From NCBI GenBank assembly GCA_021735285.1, contig JAIPHI010000144.1, positions 1 to 6,785 of the forward strand: a stretch of 6,785 nt of DNA. The letters run 5' to 3'. Under the pieces are notes generated by a model. It was not told where the DNA came from, did no database searches, and saw nothing but the letters and a program-made list of their open reading frames with translations. This document shows positions 1 to 6,447 of the stretch, piece by piece (the stretch's first letter is position 1; each line of letters begins with the position of its first letter). This DNA is from Fidelibacterota bacterium. GTDB lineage: Bacteria; Fidelibacterota; UBA2242; JAFGTP01. The position numbers and the translations under genes were made by a program.

Positions 1-2104
1 GGGCTTTACTCCCAATATGGGGGCCAACAATACCCTCGTCTTCGAGCTGATCAATAATTCTTGATGCCCGAGCATAACCAATTTTTAGCCTTCTTTGCAG
101 GAGGGAGGCTGAACCCTGCTGATGAGTTACCACCAACTCAAGTGCTTCATTAAAAAGCTCATCCCTATCTTTGGCAGCATCGATATCTTTGGTTCCCTTC
201 TCTACAGCAGATGATAATTCTTCAGACTCCGGAGCAGGCTGATCCTGGATATAATCCATAATATCTTCCAATTCTTCCAGAGAAATATAGGCACTATGAT
301 ATCTTCTCAATTCCGGATTTGTGGGGGTGGTGATTAACATATCTCCTCTCCCCAGTAAATTTTCTGCACCATTATTATCAAGAATAGTTCTGGAATCAAC
401 CTTGGACGTCACTTTGAATGCAATTCTGGCCGTAAAATTTGCCTTGATCACACCGGTGATAACATCGACTGAAGGCCGTTGTGTGGCAATAATCATGTGA
501 ATTCCAACAGCTCTGGCCATCTGAGCCAGCCTGGCTATCGGCCCTTCTATTTCTTTTGCGGAAGTCATCATCAGATCAGCAAGTTCATCGATCACAATTA
601 CTATTTTGGGTAAATATTCATTATCTACTTGCCCACTAACTACTCTCTGGTTATACTGGTCAATATTTCTAACAGAAGCATCTGAAAGTAGCTCATAACG
701 CCGTTCCATTTCCATTTCCAAAGATCGAAGGGCTACTATTGCATTATCGGTTTGAGTTATGACATCTTCATCCAGGTCTTCGATATTGACCAGATAATGT
801 TTAGCCAGTTTTTCATATAATGATAATTCCAGCCGTTTAGGATCGATCATAACGAACTTGACCTGATTCGGCTTAGACCGAAATAGGATGCTTGCAATCA
901 TCATATTAATACAAACACTTTTCCCTGAACCGGTCGCTCCCGCTATCAAAAGATGAGGCATTTTAGCAAGGTCTATTGTTTTGACTTTACCGGTAGTATC
1001 GGTACCCAAAGCAATTGTCAATTGCGAACCGGCATTAGCAAACTCATCGGAATTTACTATGCGTTTAAAAAATATGGTTTCACGGCTATCATTGGGTATT
1101 TCTATGCCTACTACGGATTTCCCTGGAATGGGAGCAATTATTCTGATACTTTCTGCTTCCAGTATCCTGGCCAGATCATTGGCTAAATTGCTAATTCTAC
1201 GGACACGCACACCAGATTCGGGTTCTACTTCATATCTACTGATAATTGGTCCGGCTACAACATTCACAACCTTACCATGAACATTAAAAGTTTCCAGGGA
1301 TTTTTCTAATTTATGCGAATTTTTTTTGATTTTCTTTTTGGAAGGCCTTCCGGAATCTTGGTTATTATAGGATTTCAAAAGGGATAGCGGGGGAAACTGA
1401 TACTGTTTAAAGGACTTCTTACTTTGCTGTCCGGAGGTGTCTTTATTTTCCGCCTCTGTTATGGCTGGTTCTGTATTCGGTCTAGACCCTGCCCTGGTTG
1501 TTTTGGAACTAGACTTCCGATTAAAAAGTTTTGATTTTTTCTTTTTCTTATGTTTTTTTGAAGATGATCGTTTGGAGCTTCGTAATTTATCCCTGAGATT
1601 AATAAAAGGAGAAGCAAAACTCCAGCGGAAATAGCCTACAATTAAAATCACCTGACCAACAATTAAAATTATAATAGTGCCTGGCAGGTGCAACCAATCA
1701 TATAAAAGCTGGGCGATGGCCCCTCCGATTAAACCGCTATAACTATATCCTTGCTCAAAACTCCAATTCTTTATTAAATTTGGTAGAGCAGCGGCAATAC
1801 AAACAATCAATCCGGTCAAAACAAGGTAGATAGTAAAACGAAGTAAAACTGAATATTTTTTATCGCCGAAAACCCAGATACCCCACAAAACTAAAAGCAG
1901 CGGAATCATAAAAGCACTAATCCCAATTCCCATTTTGATCAAATAATGAGATACAAAAACTCCAAAAAGACCCATCCAATTACTAATTGCCAGGGAACTG
2001 GAGATCGTCGGTTCCTCGTTTGGAATATAGGAAAACAAACTCAGGAATATTAAGACCCCCAGGGTAATAAGAAGAATACCTGTTATTTCTTTTCTTCGTT
2101 TCAT
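1..2104 (-). CDS. ftsK: DNA translocase FtsK (SpoIIIE/FtsK family), 3' end cut by window edge
   Basis: FtsK is the hexameric, septum-anchored ATPase that pumps DNA during division and activates XerCD recombination at dif. I translated 701 codons without a stop. Order: four hydrophobic segments (about residues 7-27, 46-79, 86-107, 140-160) forming the FtsK_4TM anchor; a Lys/Ser-rich linker (about 163-270) with a run of lysines; the motor from about 270, with Walker A GATGSGKS at 389-396 (K395) and Walker B ending in VID506-E507, followed by IATQRPSVDVITG; then a winged-helix gamma domain from about 648, ending at the edge in IVGPHIGSKA. Relatives end soon after GSKPREVL, so only about ten residues are missing. 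The linker is short compared with E. coli FtsK. The start ATG (2104-2102) overlaps the gcvT stop in an ATGA, has a positively charged MKRRK N-terminus and only a weak ribosome site, suggesting translational coupling. Identification is secure. Confidence 0.96.
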   Translation of the reverse strand, partial: MKRRKEITGILLITLGVLIFLSLFSYIPNEEPTISSSLAISNWMGLFGVFVSHYLIKMGIGISAFMIPLLLVLWGIWVFGDKKYSVLLRFTIYLVLTGLIVCIAAALPNLIKNWSFEQGYSYSGLIGGAIAQLLYDWLHLPGTIIILIVGQVILIVGYFRWSFASPFINLRDKLRSSKRSSSKKHKKKKKSKLFNRKSSSKTTRAGSRPNTEPAITEAENKDTSGQQSKKSFKQYQFPPLSLLKSYNNQDSGRPSKKKIKKNSHKLEKSLETFNVHGKVVNVVAGPIISRYEVEPESGVRVRRISNLANDLARILEAESIRIIAPIPGKSVVGIEIPNDSRETIFFKRIVNSDEFANAGSQLTIALGTDTTGKVKTIDLAKMPHLLIAGATGSGKSVCINMMIASILFRSKPNQVKFVMIDPKRLELSLYEKLAKHYLVNIEDLDEDVITQTDNAIVALRSLEMEMERRYELLSDASVRNIDQYNQRVVSGQVDNEYLPKIVIVIDELADLMMTSAKEIEGPIARLAQMARAVGIHMIIATQRPSVDVITGVIKANFTARIAFKVTSKVDSRTILDNNGAENLLGRGDMLITTPTNPELRRYHSAYISLEELEDIMDYIQDQPAPESEELSSAVEKGTKDIDAAKDRDELFNEALELVVTHQQGSASLLQRRLKIGYARASRIIDQLEDEGIVGPHIGSKA

Positions 2105-3195
2105 ACTGGTGATGAATCCACTAATGGTGGTTTCTTAATTTCAGCCGGCACTTTCTTTTTCCTTATCTTAATCTCGATTGTAGTCCCGGGTTTACTATAT
2201 TCGGTTTTTACATATCCGATTCCAATGCCAGTATTAAGTATAGGTGACATTGTACCACTGGTGACCTCCCCAATTTCTTGACCATTTTTAAAAATCGGAT
2301 AGCCCTTTCTGGGGATTCCCCGCTCATTCAAAACAAAGATTATACTTTTCCTTGACAGGCCATTGTCTTTGATCTCAGTAAGGGCATCCTTACCTATAAA
2401 ATCCTCTTTGTCTAATTTGGTAATCCAGCCCAAACCTGCTTCCAGAGGGTTTGTGTTTTTGTCAATATCATTGCCATACAGAGCATACTTCATCTCCATT
2501 CTCAGAGTATCTCGCGCTCCTAATCCTGCCGGTTTGATATTATACTCTTGCCCCGCTTGAAAAATTTTATCCCACAACTCATCACTATCTTCAGGATCAT
2601 GATACAGTTCAAAACCTTTTTCACCGGTATAGCCCGTCCTAGAAATCGTCATTTTTTTTCCAGCTAATTTACCTTCCACAAAATTGTAGAAACCAATTTC
2701 GCTCAGATCAATCTCTGTCAATTTTTGAAGAGTAGCTAAAGCATTGGGGCCTTGCACTGCAAGCAGGCCTATAGTATCACTTTTATTAATTATACCAATA
2801 TCTCCCTTGTCCATATTTTTCTCTAACCATTTAAAATCTTTCTCAATATTGGAGGCATTGACAACCATCATAAAATAGTCTTCAAATTTATAAACTATCA
2901 AATCATCAACAAGGCCGCCATCAGGATAACACATAGCATTATATTGGGCTTTTCCCGGCTTCAGACTGGTTATGTCATTGGTTACCATTTTATTGATAAA
3001 TTGTTCCGCATCAGCTCCTTTTACAATAAATTCCCCCATGTGCGATACATCAAATACACCCACACTTTCTCTGACAGTTCGATGTTCATCCATTATTCCT
3101 GCATACTGAATGGGCATAGAATAGCCCGCAAAAGAGACCATCTTTGCATTATGTTCTTGATGCTTTTTGTAAAATGGTGTTTTCTTGTCTCCCAT
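2101..3195 (-). CDS. gcvT: Aminomethyltransferase, glycine cleavage system T protein
   Basis: GcvT takes the aminomethyl group from the lipoylated H protein, passes the methylene to tetrahydrofolate and releases ammonia, in the cytoplasm. The 364-residue length is normal for the family. Visible signatures are the N-terminal FAGYSMPIQY (22-31), VGVFDVSHMGE (45-55), GGLVDDLIVY (93-102) with the conserved catalytic Asp (D97 or the adjacent D98), TGYTGEKGFE (187-196) and GLGARDTLRMEM (224-235), followed by the C-terminal barrel. YgfZ, a shorter relative with a KxCxG-type motif, is excluded by length and the lack of that motif; DmdA-type demethylases are less likely given the canonical GARDTLR block. 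The start ATG at 3195-3193 follows a GAGAGGGG purine stretch 14 nt after the ruvA stop. No other gcv gene is present, so the H and P proteins must be encoded elsewhere. Confidence 0.96.
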   Translation of the reverse strand: MGDKKTPFYKKHQEHNAKMVSFAGYSMPIQYAGIMDEHRTVRESVGVFDVSHMGEFIVKGADAEQFINKMVTNDITSLKPGKAQYNAMCYPDGGLVDDLIVYKFEDYFMMVVNASNIEKDFKWLEKNMDKGDIGIINKSDTIGLLAVQGPNALATLQKLTEIDLSEIGFYNFVEGKLAGKKMTISRTGYTGEKGFELYHDPEDSDELWDKIFQAGQEYNIKPAGLGARDTLRMEMKYALYGNDIDKNTNPLEAGLGWITKLDKEDFIGKDALTEIKDNGLSRKSIIFVLNERGIPRKGYPIFKNGQEIGEVTSGTMSPILNTGIGIGYVKTEYSKPGTTIEIKIRKKKVPAEIKKPPLVDSSPV

Positions 3196-3209
3196 TATTT
3201 CCCCTCTCT

Positions 3210-3812
3210 TTACATATTACTTAAAGCATATTTTATATAATCTTGAACAGTCGCTTCATCTCCCAATTTTCTTACAGCTTTAGAAACTGCCCGATTTGCT
3301 TTGTTCTTATTATATCCCAATTCAACAAGAGCATCTATAGCTGTAGAATTAGGAGTAGAAGTAGCGACTTTTGAAGAAGAAATAAATTCTCCTTCAGCTG
3401 CACCCGGTATATCCTCAATCTTTTCATTTAACTCCATTATGATCCTTTTTGCAGTTTTTTTCCCAATCCCGGGAATCCTGGTTAGAGCCTTTACATTCTG
3501 AGTAACGATTCGTTTTTTAAATTCAGCAGGAGTGGCTCCCGACAGCATTGTCATGGCTGTTTTCGGACCAATGCCGGAAATGCCGATTAACATTAAAAAT
3601 AGTTTGCGCTCTTCTTGTGTAAAAAATCCATAGAGTCGCTGGTCATCTTCCCGTACATAATGATAGATTAAAAGTTTTGTTTTTTCATTGAGATCAGGTA
3701 ATGATTCAAAAGTAGTGAGGGGAATGTGCACTTGATAGCCTACTCCATTCACGTCGATAACAGCAAAAGTGGGTTCTTTATTAGTCAGTTTGCCTGCAAT
3801 GTATTCATACAT
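3210..3812 (-). CDS. ruvA: Holliday junction branch migration protein RuvA
   Basis: RuvA binds four-way DNA junctions as a tetramer and loads the RuvB motor. The 200-residue protein has all three domains: an OB fold (about 1-63), a helix-hairpin-helix domain with two hairpins, GISGIGPKTA (77-86) and IPGIGKKTAKRI (113-124), and a C-terminal three-helix RuvB-contacting domain (about 153-200, with LVELGYNKNKA). The acidic-pin pair E55-D56 inside YVREDDQRLYGF matches the E. coli numbering. A Ser/Thr-rich linker around 140-155 joins domains II and III. The start ATG (3812-3810) lies 5 nt after the ruvC stop, with an AAGGA site 10 nt upstream inside the end of ruvC. ruvB is not next to it: gcvT follows instead. 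Confidence 0.97.
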   Translation of the reverse strand: MYEYIAGKLTNKEPTFAVIDVNGVGYQVHIPLTTFESLPDLNEKTKLLIYHYVREDDQRLYGFFTQEERKLFLMLIGISGIGPKTAMTMLSGATPAEFKKRIVTQNVKALTRIPGIGKKTAKRIIMELNEKIEDIPGAAEGEFISSSKVATSTPNSTAIDALVELGYNKNKANRAVSKAVRKLGDEATVQDYIKYALSNM

Positions 3813-3817
3813 AAATT

Positions 3818-4303
3818 TTATATCCTTCTTGTAAACTTAAACTGGTTTAGATGACAAATGGCAGCTCCCATGGCATCACTTTCATCCAGACTTTTAGGTA
3901 ATTCCGGTAAGTTTAGAATATTTTTAACCATATAACGCAATTGTTCTTTTTGTGCTCTACCATTGCCGGTTACAGAGGATTTAATTTTTTTAGGAGCATA
4001 CTCGAAAATTTCAAGCTTTGCATTGGCTCCGGCAAGAATAGCGGCTCCCCGAGCATGTCCCAGCTTAATAGCAATCCTCACATTCTGAGCATAGATCGCC
4101 TCTTCGATCGACATAATATCGGGTTCCCATTTTGAGATCACCTGTTTGAGCCCATTTTGAATCTTGACCAATCGATTGGGGAAATTTTTTTGAGGTGAGG
4201 TTCGAATCACACCACTCCCCAAACACAGTATTCGATTACCTTTTTTTTCCAGTAAACAGTATCCGGTATTTTTTAATCCGGGATCAACACCAAGTACTCT
4301 AAT
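3818..4303 (-). CDS. ruvC: Holliday junction resolvase RuvC, starting at a rare ATT codon
   Basis: RuvC is a dimeric RNase H-fold endonuclease that cuts Holliday junctions on the RuvAB complex. Read from ATT at 4303-4301, the protein is 161 residues and begins (M)RVLGVDPGLKNTGY, so the first catalytic Asp is residue 7, as in E. coli. The other three acidic residues are present: E67 in SIEEAIYAQN, and D140 and D143 in LDESDAMGAAICHL. The in-frame stop TGA at 4321-4319 and the codons after it offer no ATG, GTG or TTG before the DPG motif. A TTG at 4222 is a possible start but would remove Asp7 and the first beta strand. The AAGGAG at 4316-4311 is spaced 7 nt from ATT; an ATA at 4309 is only 1 nt away. 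The gene sits 11 nt after yebC. Its function is certain; the start codon is inferred. Confidence 0.95.
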   Translation of the reverse strand: MRVLGVDPGLKNTGYCLLEKKGNRILCLGSGVIRTSPQKNFPNRLVKIQNGLKQVISKWEPDIMSIEEAIYAQNVRIAIKLGHARGAAILAGANAKLEIFEYAPKKIKSSVTGNGRAQKEQLRYMVKNILNLPELPKSLDESDAMGAAICHLNQFKFTRRI

Positions 4304-4310
4304 ATTTATA

Positions 4311-4316
4311 CTCCTT
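4311..4316 (-). promoter_or_regulatory. Shine-Dalgarno AAGGAG that fixes the ruvC start
   Basis: Reading the minus strand, AAGGAG overlaps the last two bases of the yebC stop (TAAGGAG) and is followed by TATAAAT and then ATT. The 7-nt spacer is near ideal for the ATT at 4303 and too short for the ATA at 4309. This strong site is the main positional evidence for AUU initiation, and its overlap with the stop codon suggests that ribosomes ending yebC help start ruvC. Confidence 0.75.
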
Positions 4317-5073
4317 AGTCATTATCACTTAACTGAGCTAGGACTTCATCCTCAATATCAAAATTGGCAGAAATATCCTGGGTGTCATCATGCTCTTCCA
4401 ATTCATCCATCAGTTCAAGTATTTTTTCTGCAACTTCCGGATCATCAATCTTGACTATATTTTGGGGAACCATATCAATATTGGCTTCTTTGACAGGGAT
4501 CGCTGAATCTTCAATATTATCTTTGACTGAATGGACTTCTTTTGGAGCTGTTGTCACTTCATAATAATCCCCTTCATTCGAGAAATCCTCAGCTCCAGCG
4601 TCTGATGCAATCAAAAACGCCTCGTCTTCAGGGCTTTTGGAAGAATCGATGATAATTTTGCCCTGCCGTTCAAACATCCAGGTCACACTTCCGTCACTGC
4701 CCAAATTGCCCCCATAGGATTCTAATAAATGGCGTATTTCAGAAACAGTCCGGTTGGTATTATCAGTCAAAGTTTTGATCCAGATTGCCACGCCCCCCGG
4801 TCCATAACCTTCGTAAGTTTGTTCCACATAATCAACACCTTCCAGCTCTCCGGTGCCTTTTTTGATAGCCCGCTCTATATTATCTTTAGGCATATCATTG
4901 TCTTTAGCTTTATCGATAGCAGATCTTAAACGAAGATTGGTCTCAGGATCACCACCCCCAAGTTTGGCTGCTACCTGGATTTCCTTAACTAGTTTCCCAA
5001 ATAGCTTCCCCTTTTTGGCATCCTGAGCCTGTTTCCTTCTTTTAATATTTGCCCATTTTGAGTGTCCTGCCAT
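4315..5073 (-). CDS. yebC: YebC/PmpR (TACO1) family protein
   Basis: This is a 252-residue member of the widespread YebC family, at its usual length. It was long annotated as a DNA-binding transcriptional regulator; more recent work ties YebC/TACO1 proteins to the ribosome and to relief of stalling at proline-rich stretches. Family hallmarks are the N-terminal MAGHSKWANIKRRKQAQDA, MPKDNIERAIKKGTGE (61-76), YEGYGPGGVA (87-96) and TDNTNRT (103-109). The C-terminus is strongly acidic (DELEEHDDTQD and beyond). AAAGGA lies 5 nt before the ATG at 5073. The yebC-ruvC-ruvA order is common in many bacteria. Which of the two roles applies here cannot be read from the sequence. Confidence 0.96.
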   Translation of the reverse strand: MAGHSKWANIKRRKQAQDAKKGKLFGKLVKEIQVAAKLGGGDPETNLRLRSAIDKAKDNDMPKDNIERAIKKGTGELEGVDYVEQTYEGYGPGGVAIWIKTLTDNTNRTVSEIRHLLESYGGNLGSDGSVTWMFERQGKIIIDSSKSPEDEAFLIASDAGAEDFSNEGDYYEVTTAPKEVHSVKDNIEDSAIPVKEANIDMVPQNIVKIDDPEVAEKILELMDELEEHDDTQDISANFDIEDEVLAQLSDND

Positions 5074-5095
5074 ATCTATCCTTTATCTTTTATTA

Positions 5096-5569
5096 TTAAA
5101 AAGGTATTTGTTTCTCTCGAATCCGAACTCTTGCTCTAATAATCCAGGCTCTGTTATATCCCATTCTCTTAATTCTATCTAACAAGCGCTCAGCCTCCAT
5201 GCGGGACGCACAATTGCCAACTCTAATTTTCCAATAAGGTGGATTCCAGATCATCTGTGTGTTTTCCTTGCCAAAGACCGAGCTTAATTTATTTAATATG
5301 GAATCTGCTTCAACCCCATCCTTAATTGAAACTGCCTGGACTTTCCAGCCCATCTGCTCCACATACCGCATGGAATCTCTCTGGCTATAACGGTCTGGCT
5401 CTATTCCGGTAAAAATTTCTTTGATCATTGTCCCATTAGCAATTGGAAGAAATGGTTCGTTCAAAGTTAAAGGATCGAACTCTTCATATTGATGCGGTAT
5501 TTCATTCTGTGAAATACCGAGCCGGGAAAACAAAAGAATCAAGAGTAATAACTTGTATATTTTATCCAT
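5096..5569 (-). CDS. Secreted SPOR-domain protein
   Basis: This 157-residue protein opens with a signal peptide: MDKIYK followed by a leucine-rich core (7-14) and a likely cleavage site near residue 20 (GIS/QN). There is no lipobox cysteine and no second membrane segment, so it is probably soluble in the periplasm. Residues 26-73 match nothing I recognise. Residues 74-148 look like a SPOR domain: a first strand GWKVQAVS (74-81), a helix through ADSILNKLSSVFG, then NPPYWKIRVGN (109-119), a second helix EAERLLDRIKRMGY (125-138) and a last strand AWIIRARV. SPOR domains bind peptidoglycan stripped of stem peptides at division sites, so a septal or cell-wall role is inferred. GAGGA lies 6 nt before the ATG. 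It ends 22 nt before yebC. The specific protein is not recognised. Confidence 0.85.
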   Translation of the reverse strand: MDKIYKLLLLILLFSRLGISQNEIPHQYEEFDPLTLNEPFLPIANGTMIKEIFTGIEPDRYSQRDSMRYVEQMGWKVQAVSIKDGVEADSILNKLSSVFGKENTQMIWNPPYWKIRVGNCASRMEAERLLDRIKRMGYNRAWIIRARVRIREKQIPF

Positions 5570-5645
5570 AATAAATCCTCTAGTAGATGTCTAAATATAA
5601 CCAATTTATTAGTTAGATAAAAACCGTGTTTTACTGGAAAAATAA
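5570..5645. other. Largest intergenic gap (batE to SPOR gene); possible internal promoter
   Basis: This 76-nt AT-rich stretch is the only junction wider than about 31 nt, so it is the best place for an internal promoter or operon break. On the minus strand a TATATT (5599-5594) could serve as a -10 element, but no good -35 lies 16-18 nt upstream (only TTTTAT-like sequence). The GAGGA ribosome site of the SPOR gene occupies 5580-5576. A 5-bp inverted repeat at 5620-5632 is too weak to call a terminator. The promoter is a guess. Confidence 0.3.
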
Positions 5646-6416
5646 TTAAATTATTCCTATCGCTTCGGACTCTATCCAGCCCTGTTTTCCATCAATTAAT
5701 TCTATTTTTAACCAATTGTCATCTCTATCAATAATTTTTACTTTGGTACCCTTATGAATTAAAAATAGTGTTGTGCTGCCTCTTTGCGGTGCTGCGACAG
5801 TCTCTATCTCCTCCTTCAGAATAATACCCCTATCTTTCCTATTCTGCATTTTATGCTGATAGTAGAGAGGATAGATTGATAAGAGTAGAATTAAAACAAA
5901 ACTAGTCATTAAAGGCCGGGTTATATTTCTGATTCGTTCTGAAGAGGATAAAGATTGAATTGCATAAATGACCGAGATAATAAAAATTGTAATAGAGAAT
6001 ACCAGAGCCCAGCCAGTAGCTGTCAGATTGTCTATGCCTTCCTGAATCCACCTAAAAATTATAAACTCAGATGGACGATCAATCTTATCTTTAATTTTTA
6101 AACGCGCGAGTTCAAGATTGAATTCAATATTTTTATCATCCGGCAAAAATTTTCGCGCCCTCTCATAATTCAAAATAGCCTTCCCAATCTCTCCGTTCTT
6201 ATAATAAGCATTTCCAAGATTATAATATAATTTTCCGCTTTCGTAACCTGCCCGAAGCACTTTTTTATAATTTTGGATAGCCTCTGTATAATTCTTTTGG
6301 TTATACAGTTGATTGCCCTTTTGAAAAGCAGATTCTAAACTGGCCTCCTGTGCATATTGCAATCCATTGAAAAGCAGTAAGATGACAATTATTGATTGGA
6401 TAGCTCTTCTATTCAT
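5646..6416 (-). CDS. batE: BatE-like protein: signal peptide, TPR repeats, two membrane helices, SH3-like domain
   Basis: The 256-residue protein has the BatE layout. A signal peptide (1-22, ending QYA/Q) is followed by two tetratricopeptide repeats (about 27-60 and 61-94, with KGNQLYNQKNYTEAIQNY and YYNLGNAYYKNGEIGKAI). Two hydrophobic helices follow (about 133-153 and 168-187), then a bacterial SH3-like domain (about 203-256) with KGTKVKIIDRDDNWLKIEL and GWIESEA. BatE is the TPR member of the Bat (Bacteroides aerotolerance) operon, which also holds a MoxR ATPase and VWA-domain proteins; its molecular role is not settled. The gene upstream looks like batD, which supports the name. The start ATG (6416-6414) follows AAAGG at 3 nt, with another AAGGA farther upstream, and lies 31 nt after the batD stop. 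Other TPR-SH3 proteins look similar, so the name rests partly on context. Confidence 0.85.
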   Translation of the reverse strand: MNRRAIQSIIVILLLFNGLQYAQEASLESAFQKGNQLYNQKNYTEAIQNYKKVLRAGYESGKLYYNLGNAYYKNGEIGKAILNYERARKFLPDDKNIEFNLELARLKIKDKIDRPSEFIIFRWIQEGIDNLTATGWALVFSITIFIISVIYAIQSLSSSERIRNITRPLMTSFVLILLLSIYPLYYQHKMQNRKDRGIILKEEIETVAAPQRGSTTLFLIHKGTKVKIIDRDDNWLKIELIDGKQGWIESEAIGII

Positions 6417-6447
6417 TAACCTTTATCCTTGATTATACTAATAATCT

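Noticed and set aside
953..1634. Plus-strand open frames at 953-1186, 981-1280 and 1437-1634
   Set aside because: They lie antisense within ftsK, whose minus-strand frame encodes clear FtsK motor and linker sequence; their translations look like no known family.
2101..3195. gcvT as YgfZ or a DMSP demethylase
   Set aside because: The full length, GLGARDTLRMEM block and DDLIVY motif fit GcvT; the YgfZ KxCxG-type motif is absent.
3818..4222. TTG at 4222 as the ruvC start
   Set aside because: It would remove the first 27 residues, including catalytic Asp7 and the first beta strand, and it has no ribosome site; homologous sequence continues upstream in frame.
2363..4929. Plus-strand open frames inside gcvT, ruvA, ruvC and yebC (for example 2944-3240)
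   Set aside because: They are antisense shadows of strongly recognised genes, with no ribosome sites or recognisable protein features.
5620..5632. Inverted repeat AAAAC-ACG-GTTTT between batE and the SPOR gene as a terminator
   Set aside because: The stem is only 5 bp, mostly A-T pairs, with no clear T-run after it; expected by chance in such AT-rich sequence.
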